Source: Streptomyces virginiae (lineage in GTDB: Bacteria; Actinomycetota; Actinomycetes; Streptomycetales; Streptomycetaceae). Taken from it: a stretch of 64,000 nucleotides of DNA. A program made the position numbers and the translations under genes. Below the pieces are notes generated by a model that made no database searches, had not been told where the DNA came from, and was given only the letters and a program-made list of their open reading frames with translations. The DNA lies in contig NZ_JOAK01000001.1 in NCBI RefSeq assembly GCF_000720455.1, forward strand, positions 372,001-436,000, written 5' to 3'. Positions 19,674 to 28,377 of the stretch are shown here, piece by piece; the first letter of the stretch is position 1, and every line of letters begins with the position of its first letter.

Positions 19674-19853
19674 CTACCCCCGACTTCCTGCGCTGCGTGA
19701 GGAACGCCCATCCGGACCAGGAGGAGCCTCGGGCACCTTAAGCGGCCCCGCGTCCCACCGGGCGTGAATGGCTCCGGAAGCTCCGGTGAAATCGGGCACC
19801 CACCGGGGGTGCGGGGCCCGCGCCCGTGGCGGGCGGGGCCACCGGCTCGCGGC

Positions 19854-21035
19854 TCAGAGCCGCCGCAGCCGGTCCGCGGCCTCTTCGAGGACGGGGGTCT
19901 TCTTGCAGAACGCCCAGCGGACCTGGGTCGCGCCGGCGGACTTGTCGTCGTAGAAGACCTGGTTGGGGATGGCGACGACCCCGCAGCGCTCGGGCAGGGC
20001 GCGGCAGAAGGCGAGGCCGTCCTTCTCGCCGAGGGGGGTGATGTCGGTGGTGATGAAGTAGGTGCCCTGCGGGCGGAAGACCTCGAAGCCGGCCGCGGCG
20101 AGGCCGTCGGCGAGGATGTCCCGCTTGGCGGCGAGGTCGGCGCGGAAGGCCTCGTAGTAGGCGTCCGGCAGCTGCAGGGCCTGCGCGATGGCGTACTGGA
20201 AGGGGCCGGAGGAGACGTAGGTGAGGAACTGCTTCGCCGAGCGGACCGCGGAGACGAGTTCCGGCGGGGCGGTCAGCCAGCCGACCTTCCAGCCGGTGAA
20301 CGAGAACGTCTTGCCCGCGCTGCTGATGGTGACCGTGCGCTCGCGCATCCCGGGGAAGCCCGCCAGGGGGACGTGGGAGCCCTCGAAGACCAGGTGCTCG
20401 TACACCTCGTCCGTGACGACCAGCAGATCGCGCTCGACCGCGAGCGCGGCGATCGCCGTGAGTTCGGCCGCGGTGAGGACGGTGCCCGTCGGGTTGTGCG
20501 GGGTGTTCAGCAGCAGCAGCCGGGTGCGCGGGGTGACGGCGGCGCGCAGCTCGTCCAGGTCGAGGGCGAAGGTCCCGCCGTGCGGGCGCAGGGTGACCGG
20601 GACGCGGGTGGCGCCGGCCATCGCGATGCAGGCCGCGTAGGAGTCGTAGAAGGGTTCGAGGGCGATGACCTCGTCACCCGGCTCCAGGAGGGCGAGGAGG
20701 GACGCGGCGATGGCCTCCGTGGCGCCCGCGGTGACCAGGACCTCGGTGTCGGGGTCGTAGCCGAGGCCGTAGAAGCGCTGCTGGTGCGAGGCGATCGCGG
20801 TGCGCAGCTCCGGGACGCCGGGCCCGGGCGGGTACTGGTTGCCGAGCCCGGTGAGGACCGCGCGGGAGGCCGCCTCGGCGATCTCGGCCGGGCCGTCGGT
20901 GTCGGGGAAGCCCTGGCCGAGGTTGATCGACCCGGTGCGCGCGGCCAGCGCCGACATCTCCGCGAAGATCGTCGTGCCGAAGGGTGCCAGGCGGCGGTTG
21001 AGGAAGGGGCGGTCGCTGCTCACTGGTGCGCTCAT
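19854..21035 (-). CDS. PLP-dependent aminotransferase, class I/II
   Basis: 393 residues. It has the fold-type I signature set: NLGQGFPDTDGP near the N-terminus, NTPHNPTGTVL in the middle, DEVYEHLVFEG with the PLP-binding Asp and Tyr, the Schiff-base lysine in SSAGKTFSFTGWKVGW, and a C-terminal RWAFCKK with the carboxylate-binding Arg. It belongs to the group containing kynurenine/methionine aminotransferases (DapC/YbdL-like), so substrate is uncertain; kynurenine is conceivable given the kyn genes 8 kb away. The ATG at 21035 has AGGATGA upstream; another ATG lies at 21044. Confidence 0.88.
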   Translation of the reverse strand: MSAPVSSDRPFLNRRLAPFGTTIFAEMSALAARTGSINLGQGFPDTDGPAEIAEAASRAVLTGLGNQYPPGPGVPELRTAIASHQQRFYGLGYDPDTEVLVTAGATEAIAASLLALLEPGDEVIALEPFYDSYAACIAMAGATRVPVTLRPHGGTFALDLDELRAAVTPRTRLLLLNTPHNPTGTVLTAAELTAIAALAVERDLLVVTDEVYEHLVFEGSHVPLAGFPGMRERTVTISSAGKTFSFTGWKVGWLTAPPELVSAVRSAKQFLTYVSSGPFQYAIAQALQLPDAYYEAFRADLAAKRDILADGLAAAGFEVFRPQGTYFITTDITPLGEKDGLAFCRALPERCGVVAIPNQVFYDDKSAGATQVRWAFCKKTPVLEEAADRLRRL

Positions 21036-21170
21036 GGGCGTCATCCTGCGGGCAACCTCTGGACTTGCTCAAGTGTGCTTTGGGCCGTGCGGGCCGTGGG
21101 AATTCCCCCTTCACGCGGGACGCGGGGATCCCGCTCCCCGGGAGGACCGGGGCGTGAGAGAGGGGCGGAC

Positions 21171-21407
21171 ATGGAGTTCGTCTTCGTAGTGCTCGGAATC
21201 TGCGCGTTGTTGGTCTTCCTCATGAGCCGGTTCGTCCGGAAGCTGGCGGGGCACGGTTCCCGCCCGCGCCGGACGCGCCGCCGCCGGGGCAGCTGGTGGG
21301 CGGGGGACGGGGGTTCGTCGGGCTGCGGCTCGTCGTCCTCGTGCGGGTCGTCCTCCTCCTGCGGTTCGTCCTCGTCGTGCGGCGGGGGGTGTGGCGGCGG
21401 CAGCTGA
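21171..21407 (+). CDS. Small membrane protein with Cys/Gly/Ser repeat tail
   Basis: 78 residues. One membrane span near the N-terminus (EFVFVVLGICALLVFLMS), then a very basic linker (RPRRTRRRRG), then a tail of SSSSCG units with six cysteines in about 30 residues and no other functional groups. The arrangement suggests a membrane-anchored cysteine cluster on the cytoplasmic side (positive-inside rule), perhaps for metal or redox binding; this is inference. The ATG at 21171 follows GAGAGAGGGGCG. A wobble-containing hairpin follows the stop. Frame use is GC-rich throughout, so a chance frame cannot be fully excluded. Confidence 0.55.
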   Translation: MEFVFVVLGICALLVFLMSRFVRKLAGHGSRPRRTRRRRGSWWAGDGGSSGCGSSSSCGSSSSCGSSSSCGGGCGGGS

Positions 21408-21435
21408 CACGGGGCAGCCGGCGCCGCCCTGACGT

Positions 21436-21469
21436 GGGCGTCCGACGGTCCGTTTCCCGTCGGGCGCCC
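21436..21469. terminator. Hairpin in 21408-21730 intergenic stretch
   Basis: 13-bp stem with one wobble (arms 21436-21448 and 21457-21469) and an 8-base loop, 29 bp after the small membrane gene. The rest of the 323-bp gap up to 21730 shows no gene; its AT-richer part around 21540-21610 is the likely promoter region of the DUF2617 gene. Confidence 0.65.
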
Positions 21470-21730
21470 CGCGCGTTGTCCATGCATCTCGACGCGCGGG
21501 ACGCAACCTGTTGAACACGTGAACTGCCGAGCCCCCGGGGGGATGTAAACCCCGTCAAGTTGGGTAAAAACGCTGTGAGTGCCGTGCCTTTCATGATTCC
21601 CTCGGTTGAGTAGACCAGTCCTCGGACCTCCCTGGACTTCCTGTGGACCCGTGCCGGTTTCCCCCCACCCGTGCTTGCTACCGCTGGCGGGCTCCGGCCC
21701 ATCTCCCTCGCGCGTTTGCGGAGCCGACTC

Positions 21731-22276
21731 ATGCTCACGACCCTCCAGACCTCATACACCGACACGCGTGCCGCCGATCTCGCCTGGGCCCTGGGTCGGG
21801 ACCGGCTGCCCGCCCTGGCCGTGCTGAACCTCGAACTTTCGGGCGCGAAGGTCGAGTTGCGCCTGCTCGGGGCCTCCCATCAGGTTCTGCTGGAGGAGAA
21901 GGACGTGCTCTGTTCGGAGACGGTCGCCTGCATGCCCGGCAGCAGTACGCCGCTGCCGCTCGGCGTGGCGAAGCGGGTGGGCGACTGGGAGTACGAGTTC
22001 GCCGCGCGGGTCGAGACCCTCTCCCGGGGATCCTTCGCGGGGCGGGCCCAGGAGCTGCTCGCACTGGTCGCGGACCACCCGAACGGGCTAGCGGGGACGT
22101 TCCCCGGAAGCCCGCACGCCTTCACCGCCCTGCTCGCCCAGCGCTACGAGGGCCAGGTGCGGTGGCGCACCTGGCACGCGTACCCGCAGGAAGGGCAGTT
22201 GGTGGCCACCCGGACGCGGATCGGGGTGCGGACGGGTGCCCCCGCGCCGGCCCTGGAATCGCCCGCCCTGCTGTAG
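21731..22276 (+). CDS. DUF2617 family protein
   Basis: 181 residues, matching the actinobacterial DUF2617 family over its whole length: TSYTDTRAADLAWALGRD at the N-terminus, VLNLELSGAKVELRLLGASH, then SETVACMPGSSTPLP and DHPNGLAGTFPGSPHAFTAL. No catalytic motif is known. In actinomycetes it habitually sits in front of the membrane spermidine-synthase-like gene, as here, which suggests a shared role. The ATG at 21731 is the conserved start; the longer upstream frame is not needed. Confidence 0.85.
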   Translation: MLTTLQTSYTDTRAADLAWALGRDRLPALAVLNLELSGAKVELRLLGASHQVLLEEKDVLCSETVACMPGSSTPLPLGVAKRVGDWEYEFAARVETLSRGSFAGRAQELLALVADHPNGLAGTFPGSPHAFTALLAQRYEGQVRWRTWHAYPQEGQLVATRTRIGVRTGAPAPALESPALL

Positions 22277-22433
22277 GCCGTACGGGCGAGGGGCCCCCGC
22301 GGCCGGAGTGCGGCCGGACGGGTGCGCCGTGGTGCGGGGTGCGATGTGGTTACGCCAACTGGCCGAATCGGTGCACCACTTGCACCCATGTGGGTGACCG
22401 GATGCGAGTGGACGGTGACGTACGGTTCGCTTC

Positions 22434-24077
22434 ATGATCGACCGTTCCGTCCCGCGCCGGGTCCTTCCGGCTCCGGAGCCGGGAGGCGCCGAGACCGTCA
22501 CGGCCGCCCTGCCCGTACGGCCCCGGACCGGCCGACTCCTGGTCCTGGCCACCGTGTTCGTCTGCGCCGCCTGCGGGCTCGTGTACGAGCTGGAGCTGCT
22601 CGCCCTGGGCACCTACCTCATCGGTGACTCCGTCACCCAGGCGTCGGTCGTGCTGTCCGTCATGGTCTTCGCCATGGGCGTCGGCTCCCTGCTCGCCAAA
22701 CGCTTCCGGCACCGGCCCGCCCTCGGCTTCGGCGTCATCGAGGCCGGGCTCGCCCTCCTCGGGGGTCTCTCCGCCATGGCGCTGTACGCGAGTTTCGCCT
22801 GGCTGGGGGAGTCCCGGCCGGCGCTCGTCGCCTTCTCCTTCGCCATCGGGATGCTCATCGGCGCCGAGATCCCGCTGCTGATGGTCCTCATCCAGCGCAT
22901 CCGCAGACAGGACGCGGGCGGCGCCGTCGCCGACCTGTTCGCCGCCGACTACGTGGGCGCCCTCGTCGGCGGCCTCGCCTTCCCCTTCCTGCTGCTGCCG
23001 CTGCTCGGCCAGCTCACCGGCGCCATGCTCACCGGCACCGTCAACGCCGTCGTCGGCGGCGGGCTGGTCCTGTGGCTGTTCCGCCACGACCTGACCCGGC
23101 GCTGCCGCTGGCTGCTCATCACCGCGAACCTGACCGTCCTCGTCGTGCTGGCCTCCGCGACCGTCCTCGCCGACGACTTCGAGCGGGTCGCCCGCCGCGC
23201 CGTCTACGGCTCCGAGGTGCGGGTCGCCGTCCAGACCGGGGTGCAGGAGCTGGTGCTCACCGGCCCCGCGACCGGCTCCCCGCGCTCCCTCGACCTGTAC
23301 CTCGACGGACGGCTGCGGGTCAGCGGCTACGACGAGTACCGCTACCACGAGGCCCTGGTCCACCCCGCGATGACCGGCCCGCACGCCCGGGTCCTCGTCC
23401 TCGGCGGCGGCGACGGCCTCGCCGCCCGCGAGGTGCTCCGCTACCGGGACGTCGCGTCCGTCACCGTCGTCGAGGTCGACCCCGGCGTGGTCCGGCTCGC
23501 CCGCACCGATCCCATGCTCTCCGCGCTCAACGCCGGGGTGTACGCCGACCCGCGCCTGGCCGTCGTCACCGAGGACGCCTTCCGCTGGCTGCGCGGACCC
23601 GCCGCGGACGACCGCTTCGACGTGATCGTCTCCGACCTCCCCGACCCGGGCATCACCCCCAGCACGAAGCTGTACTCGCAGGAGTTCTACGGACTGGCGG
23701 TGCGGGCCCTCGCCCCCGGCGGCCGGATGGCCGTGCACGCCGGGCCGCTGGCCACGCGCCCCCGTACGTACTGGACCGTCGACTCCACCCTCCGCGCGGC
23801 CGGCCTGCGCACCACCCCCTACAGCGCGGGCGGCCGCCTCACCGGATTCGCCGCCGGACCCGACCGCACACCCCTCGGGGACTCCGGCGCGCCGCCGCGG
23901 GACTGGGGGTTCGTCCTGGCCGCCCGCGACCAGGAACCCCGGTTGCGCGTGGACCGTGAAACGCCCGCGCTGCGTTCGCTGTCGACCCTCTCGCTCCAGG
24001 ACGCGTCGCGCGACGCCGAACGCACCCGGGTGAGCGGACTTCCACCGTCGACGCTGCCGCATCCGCGGTATTCGTGA
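22434..24077 (+). CDS. Membrane spermidine-synthase-like protein
   Basis: 547 residues. The N-terminal half has seven or so membrane spans (about 30-240), and the C-terminal half is a polyamine aminopropyltransferase fold with the SAM-binding [17 protein letters not shown] (about 320), the acidic [13 protein letters not shown] and the catalytic-loop segment [19 protein letters not shown]. Classical enzymes make spermidine from putrescine and decarboxylated SAM. Whether the membrane-fused actinobacterial type makes polyamines is unproven; no speD or speE partner is nearby. The ATG at 22434 is the first in-frame start after the promoter region. Confidence 0.85.
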   Translation: MIDRSVPRRVLPAPEPGGAETVTAALPVRPRTGRLLVLATVFVCAACGLVYELELLALGTYLIGDSVTQASVVLSVMVFAMGVGSLLAKRFRHRPALGFGVIEAGLALLGGLSAMALYASFAWLGESRPALVAFSFAIGMLIGAEIPLLMVLIQRIRRQDAGGAVADLFAADYVGALVGGLAFPFLLLPLLGQLTGAMLTGTVNAVVGGGLVLWLFRHDLTRRCRWLLITANLTVLVVLASATVLADDFERVARRAVYGSEVRVAVQTGVQELVLTGPATGSPRSLDLYLDGRLRVSGYDEYRYHEALVHPAMTGPHARVLVLGGGDGLAAREVLRYRDVASVTVVEVDPGVVRLARTDPMLSALNAGVYADPRLAVVTEDAFRWLRGPAADDRFDVIVSDLPDPGITPSTKLYSQEFYGLAVRALAPGGRMAVHAGPLATRPRTYWTVDSTLRAAGLRTTPYSAGGRLTGFAAGPDRTPLGDSGAPPRDWGFVLAARDQEPRLRVDRETPALRSLSTLSLQDASRDAERTRVSGLPPSTLPHPRYS

Positions 24078-24109
24078 CCCGGTGCGGTCCAGGCCGTAGG
24101 CTCGACCGC

Positions 24110-24934
24110 ATGGAGCATCAGGTGTTCGTCCCGGTACCGGCAGACGACCTCCGCGCCGTGCTGCGCGACCCCGCCCGGGTGGCCCGGTGCGTACCGGGAC
24201 TCCAGCAGGACGCCGACACGGGCGTCGGACCGCTCTCCGGGCGGCTGAAAGTGCGGGCCGGCGGGAGCACCGTGACCTACCGGGGGTCCGCGGCCGTCAC
24301 CGAGCAGGGCCCCGGCCACTTCACCTTTGAGGGTGAGGGCACGGAGGTGCGCGGCAGCGGCACCGTGAAGTTCTCCCTCGACCTGCGGCTGACCCCGGCC
24401 CCCGCCGGCACCCGGCTGGACTTCACCGGCCGCGCCACCGCCGACGGACGCGCCGCCTCCTTCGCCCCCGAGGCCGCGGCCACCGCCCTGCGCAGGCTCC
24501 TCGACCGGGCCGCCCGCCAGCTGGCCGCCGGGTCCGCGATCAGCGACCCCGTCGCCGAGGCCGAAGCCGCGGAGGCCGACGCTCCGGTGGAGCCCGGCGA
24601 CGACGTCACCGAGGTCAGCGCCACGGTCTTCGAGACCGAGGTGCCGCCCCCGTCCCTGGACCCCTCCCTGGACCCGTTCCTGGCCGGAGGGTTCGAGGAC
24701 CTCGACGCGAACGGAGCCCCGCGGCCCCCGGCCGAGGCCGCCCACGCCCGCCGCACCATGATCGGCCGCAGCGCCGAGGAGGTCGACCACGCGCCCCCGC
24801 GCGGCCGTTACGCCCCGGTGCCCGCCCCGGCCGCCACCGCCACCGGCGACAGCCTGCGCTGGATCGCCCCGGCCGCCGCGCTGGCGCTCGCCTCGGCCGT
24901 CGTCATCGGCCGGGCCCTGCGCCGCCGCCGCTGA
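24110..24934 (+). CDS. CoxG-like SRPBCC protein with C-terminal membrane anchor
   Basis: 274 residues. The first 145 form an SRPBCC/START-like fold of the CoxG (carbon monoxide dehydrogenase subunit G) type: VFVPVPADDLRAVLRDPARV, the RCVPGLQ turn and a central HFTFEGEGTEV strand region. An acidic, low-complexity linker (about 155-235) leads to one hydrophobic span (LRWIAPAAALALASAVVIG) ending in RALRRRR, a tail anchor. CoxG proteins help assemble molybdenum enzymes, but none is nearby, so another ligand-binding job is likely. The ATG at 24110 is 32 bp after the preceding stop. Confidence 0.75.
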   Translation: MEHQVFVPVPADDLRAVLRDPARVARCVPGLQQDADTGVGPLSGRLKVRAGGSTVTYRGSAAVTEQGPGHFTFEGEGTEVRGSGTVKFSLDLRLTPAPAGTRLDFTGRATADGRAASFAPEAAATALRRLLDRAARQLAAGSAISDPVAEAEAAEADAPVEPGDDVTEVSATVFETEVPPPSLDPSLDPFLAGGFEDLDANGAPRPPAEAAHARRTMIGRSAEEVDHAPPRGRYAPVPAPAATATGDSLRWIAPAAALALASAVVIGRALRRRR

Positions 24935-24985
24935 CCTGCGCCCTCGGCCACGTCGATCCGCCGGACACCCCCTAGGGTCGACCGC

Positions 24986-25768
24986 ATGAGTACGCAACTG
25001 AGCGCCGGCGGCACCGAGGTGACTGTCGACCAGGAGAACGGCTGCCGGATCAGCAGCCTGCGCATCGACGGGACCGAGTTGCTGCGTCAGGGGCCGCGGT
25101 ACGGAGCCTTCCCGATGGTCCCGTGGTGCGGCCGTATGAAGGACGGCCGGTTCCACGACGGTGCGACCGTGCACCAGATGCCCCTCGACCATCCGCCGCA
25201 CGCCCTCCACGGCTTCGGCCGTGACGCGCGGTGGCGGCCGGCCGGCGCCTGCGCCACCGAGGCCGCTTTCACCTACGACCTCGTCGACCCGTGGCCGACC
25301 CCCGGCCGGGTCACCCAGGTCGTCACGCTCGCCGAGGACTCGCTGACCCTCACCATGGGTGTCGAGACGTACGGGGACTCCTTCCCGGCCCAGGCCGGCT
25401 GGCACCCCTGGTTCCTGCGCAACCTCGGCGGTCGGGACGTGGAGCTCTCCTTCGACCCCGCCTGGCAGGAGGAGCGCGGCGCCGACCACCTCCCCACCGG
25501 CAAGCGCATCGACCGGCAGCCCGGCCCCTGGGACGACTGCTTCGGCATGCCCGACGGCGTCGACGTCACCCTCACCTGGCCCGGCACCCTGGAGCTGCGC
25601 GTCACCAGCAGGTCCGAATGGGTGGTCGTCTACGACGAGGAGGCCGAGGCCGTCTGCGTCGAGCCGCAGTCCGGCCCGCCGAACGGGATCAACACCGCTC
25701 CGCGCCTGGTCACCCCCGTGGACCCGTTGGAGGTCTCCACGACCTGGACGTGGCGTCGCCTCGCGTAG
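24986..25768 (+). CDS. Aldose 1-epimerase family protein
   Basis: 260 residues of the galactose-mutarotase fold. The active-site histidines sit in HPPHALHGFGRD (about residue 70) and GWHPWF (about 135), and the early GAFPMVPWCGRMKDGRF loop is the usual substrate loop. It interconverts anomers of aldoses such as glucose. It is 21 bp upstream of pyrE in the same direction, so co-transcription is likely though metabolically unexplained. Confidence 0.88.
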   Translation: MSTQLSAGGTEVTVDQENGCRISSLRIDGTELLRQGPRYGAFPMVPWCGRMKDGRFHDGATVHQMPLDHPPHALHGFGRDARWRPAGACATEAAFTYDLVDPWPTPGRVTQVVTLAEDSLTLTMGVETYGDSFPAQAGWHPWFLRNLGGRDVELSFDPAWQEERGADHLPTGKRIDRQPGPWDDCFGMPDGVDVTLTWPGTLELRVTSRSEWVVVYDEEAEAVCVEPQSGPPNGINTAPRLVTPVDPLEVSTTWTWRRLA

Positions 25769-25789
25769 CCCGCAACTAAGCTCGTCGGC

Positions 25790-26329
25790 ATGAGTGACGT
25801 ACGCGATGCGCTTCTGCAGCAGATCAAGGACAAGGCCGTCGTGCACGGCAAGGTGATCCTCTCCTCCGGCCGGGAGGCCGACTACTACATCGACCTCCGC
25901 CGGATCACCCTCGACGGCGAGGCGGCCCCGCTGGTCGGCCAGGTCATGCTCGACCTCACCGCCGAGCTCGACTTCGACTGCGTCGGCGGTCTGACCCTCG
26001 GCGCCGACCCGGTCGCCACCTCGATGCTGCACGCCTCCGCCGCGCGCGGCCAGCGCCTGGACGCCTTCGTCGTCCGCAAGGCGCAGAAGGCGCACGGCAT
26101 GCAGCGCCGCATCGAGGGCACCGACGTGAAGGGCAAGCGCTGCCTGGTCGTCGAGGACACCTCGACCACCGGCGGGTCCCCGCTGACCGCCGTCGAGGCC
26201 GTCCGCGAGGCCGGCGGCGAGGTCGTCGCCGTCGCCACGATCGTCGACCGCGGCGCGGCCGACGCGATCGCCGAGGCGGGTCTGCCCTACCTCACCGGCT
26301 ACCGCCTCGAGGACCTCGGGCTGTCCTGA
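25790..26329 (+). CDS. pyrE: Orotate phosphoribosyltransferase
   Basis: 179 residues. It has the OPRTase pattern: HGKVILSSGREADYYIDLR, KAQKAHGMQRRIEG (the catalytic loop) and the PRPP site CLVVEDTSTTGGS. It makes orotidine 5'-phosphate from orotate and PRPP in pyrimidine synthesis. The short actinobacterial form is normal in length. The ATG lies 21 bp after the epimerase gene. The parS palindrome 73 bp downstream can also act as its terminator. Confidence 0.95.
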   Translation: MSDVRDALLQQIKDKAVVHGKVILSSGREADYYIDLRRITLDGEAAPLVGQVMLDLTAELDFDCVGGLTLGADPVATSMLHASAARGQRLDAFVVRKAQKAHGMQRRIEGTDVKGKRCLVVEDTSTTGGSPLTAVEAVREAGGEVVAVATIVDRGAADAIAEAGLPYLTGYRLEDLGLS

Positions 26330-26401
26330 CCGGCCACCGCGACAACTGGTGACGAAGGTCCTCGGCCGCCCTTGAGGTGGACCTGACCTGGCCTTTCCCC
26401 A

Positions 26402-26437
26402 CGGCCCGGGATGTTTCACGTGAAACATCCCGGGCCG
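26402..26437. promoter_or_regulatory. parS: parS centromere site inside a 36-bp perfect palindrome
   Basis: GTTTCACGTGAAAC at 26413-26426 is identical to the 14-bp parS consensus known for Streptomyces ParB. It is the centre of a 36-bp perfect palindrome (26402-26437) with GC arms. ParB loads here and spreads, and ParA pulls the origin region during sporulation. Streptomyces parS sites cluster around oriC, so this dates the window as origin-proximal. The GC arms could also end pyrE transcription. Confidence 0.92.
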
Positions 26438-26567
26438 TTCGCCCACCACGTGAGACCGGCGGGCTGGACCCTTGCGCGGAGTCTGGAAAGATAGGCGCGA
26501 CGATGACGTCGCCCCCAGGTCAGGGCCCGCAATAAGCACACTCCCCGCACATCCAAGGAGCGGACAG

Positions 26568-27590
26568 ATGCCCATCGCAACCCCCGAGGTCTACAACGAG
26601 ATGCTCGACCGGGCGAAGGCAGGCAAGTTCGCCTACCCGGCCATCAACGTGACCTCCTCCCAGACCCTGCACGCCGCGCTGCGGGGCTTCGCGGAGGCCG
26701 AGAGCGACGGCATCATCCAGATCTCCACCGGTGGTGCGGAGTTCCTGGGTGGCCAGCACAACAAGGACATGGTCACCGGCGCCGTCGCCCTGGCCGAGTT
26801 CGCGCACATCGTCGCCGCCAAGTACGACATCACCGTCGCCCTGCACACGGACCACTGCCCCAAGGACAAGCTGGACGGCTACGTACGTCCGCTCCTGGAC
26901 ATCTCCGCCGAGCGCGTGGCCCGCGGTCTGAACCCGCTCTTCCAGTCGCACATGTGGGACGGCTCCGCCGAGACCCTGGCCGACAACCTGGCGATCGGCC
27001 AGGAGCTGCTCGCCAAGGCCGTCGCGGCGAAGATCATCCTTGAGGTCGAGATCACCCCGACCGGCGGCGAGGAGGACGGTGTCAGCCACGAGATCAACGA
27101 CGAGCTCTACACCACCGTCGAGGACGCGATCCGTACCGCCGAGGCCCTGGGCCTGGGCGAGAAGGGCCGCTACCTGCTGGCCGCCTCCTTCGGCAACGTC
27201 CACGGCGTCTACAAGCCGGGCAACGTCGTCCTGCGTCCCGAGCTCCTCAAGGACCTCCAGGCCGGTGTCGCCGAGAAGTTCGGCAAGGCCTCGCCGTTCG
27301 ACTTCGTCTTCCACGGCGGTTCGGGCTCCACGGCCGAGGAGATCGCCACCGCGCTGGAGAACGGCGTCGTGAAGATGAACCTGGACACCGACACCCAGTA
27401 CGCCTTCACCCGCCCGGTCGTGGACCACATGTTCAGCAACTACGCCGGCGTCCTGAAGGTCGACGGCGAGGTCGGCATCAAGTCGAAGTACGACCCGCGC
27501 ACCTGGGGCAAGGCCGCCGAGGCGGGCATGGCCGCGCGCGTCGCCGAGGCGTGCGCGAACCTGCGCTCCAGCGGTACCAAGCTCAAGTAA
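26568..27590 (+). CDS. fba: Fructose-bisphosphate aldolase, class II
   Basis: 340 residues. Zinc and catalytic residues are in ALHTDHCPKD (about residue 90), with further metal-site histidines in GNVHGVYKPGN and FHGGSGS. NLDTDTQYAFTRP is the phosphate/product loop. It cleaves fructose 1,6-bisphosphate in glycolysis and runs backwards in gluconeogenesis. The ATG at 26568 has AAGGAG ten bases upstream. The 5' leader is about 130 bp from the parS palindrome, and a perfect 20-bp terminator follows. Confidence 0.96.
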   Translation: MPIATPEVYNEMLDRAKAGKFAYPAINVTSSQTLHAALRGFAEAESDGIIQISTGGAEFLGGQHNKDMVTGAVALAEFAHIVAAKYDITVALHTDHCPKDKLDGYVRPLLDISAERVARGLNPLFQSHMWDGSAETLADNLAIGQELLAKAVAAKIILEVEITPTGGEEDGVSHEINDELYTTVEDAIRTAEALGLGEKGRYLLAASFGNVHGVYKPGNVVLRPELLKDLQAGVAEKFGKASPFDFVFHGGSGSTAEEIATALENGVVKMNLDTDTQYAFTRPVVDHMFSNYAGVLKVDGEVGIKSKYDPRTWGKAAEAGMAARVAEACANLRSSGTKLK

Positions 27591-27625
27591 CCGGCCGCAG
27601 CCGCAGTCGCGGCAGCAGTCGCGCA

Positions 27626-27667
27626 GGAGGGCCCGGCCCCCGTCCCAGGACGGGGGCCGGGCCCTCC
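27626..27667 (+). terminator. fba terminator
   Basis: Perfect 20-bp stem (arms 27626-27645 and 27648-27667) with a 2-base nominal loop, 35 bp after the fba stop. Confidence 0.85.
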
Positions 27668-27797
27668 GGCTGTGTGAACGGCCTCCGCGCGCGGCCCACC
27701 CCGCAGCACAACGGGCGGGTGCCGGACGGGACGTCGGGTCGGTGGTGGCGGGGGGACGGCGGGTTTTGCGGATCACCGCACCCGGCAGACTGGGGGC

Positions 27798-28211
27798 ATG
27801 TCCATTCACCAGAACCTGCTCGGGGGCCCCGCCCCCACCCACCTCCCCGACGAGCCCGGCCGTGAGGCCATCGCCGCCGGCACCCCGGCCGTCGAGGTGG
27901 CCGCCGCGCACCCCACCTCCTCCCTCGCCTGGGCGGTCCTGGCCGACGAGGCCTTCGCCGCCGGCAGCACGGTGGAGTCCTACGCCTACGCCCGTACGGG
28001 CTACCACCGCGGTCTCGACGCGCTGCGCCGCGCCGGGTGGAAGGGCCACGGCCCGGTCCCGTGGGAGCACGAGCCGAACCGCGGCTTCCTGCGCGCCCTG
28101 CACGCCCTGGCCCGCGCGGCCGGAGAGATCGGCGAGAAGGAGGAGTACGAGCGCTGCACGACCTTCCTGCGCGACTCCTCCCCGACGGCCGCGGACACGC
28201 TGAGCGCCTGA
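27798..28211 (+). CDS. DUF3151 family protein
   Basis: 137 residues, full-length match in character to the actinobacterial DUF3151 family: NLLGGPAPTHLPDEPG at the start, then SSLAWAVLADEAF and VESYAYARTGYHRGLDALRR, and PVPWEHEPNRGFLRALHAL. It is helical and TPR-like, with no known function. The ATG at 27798 begins the conserved MSIHQNLL. It is followed by a perfect terminator and stands between fba and the kyn genes, as I recall for other Streptomyces. Confidence 0.85.
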   Translation: MSIHQNLLGGPAPTHLPDEPGREAIAAGTPAVEVAAAHPTSSLAWAVLADEAFAAGSTVESYAYARTGYHRGLDALRRAGWKGHGPVPWEHEPNRGFLRALHALARAAGEIGEKEEYERCTTFLRDSSPTAADTLSA

Positions 28212-28218
28212 GGCCGTA

Positions 28219-28270
28219 CAGCGGGGAGTGACGCGCGGACATGCTGTGTGGTCTGCGTCACTCCCCGCTG
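28219..28270 (+). terminator. Terminator after DUF3151 gene
   Basis: Perfect 16-bp stem (arms 28219-28234 and 28255-28270) with a 20-base loop. Confidence 0.8.
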
Positions 28271-28377
28271 GAGCGTTGCCATGACGGGGTCCTATGATGC
28301 GGGCAGGGGACCGGGGCTCCACTCACCTCACGGAAGGAGCGGACCGCTACCCGGAAGCACGTGTCGAGGAGACAGCG

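Noticed and set aside
21062..21073. ACTTGCTCAAGT as an HspR site
   Set aside because: It lacks the 7-base spacer and the GAGT/ACTC cores of HAIR elements; a chance 5-2-5 palindrome.
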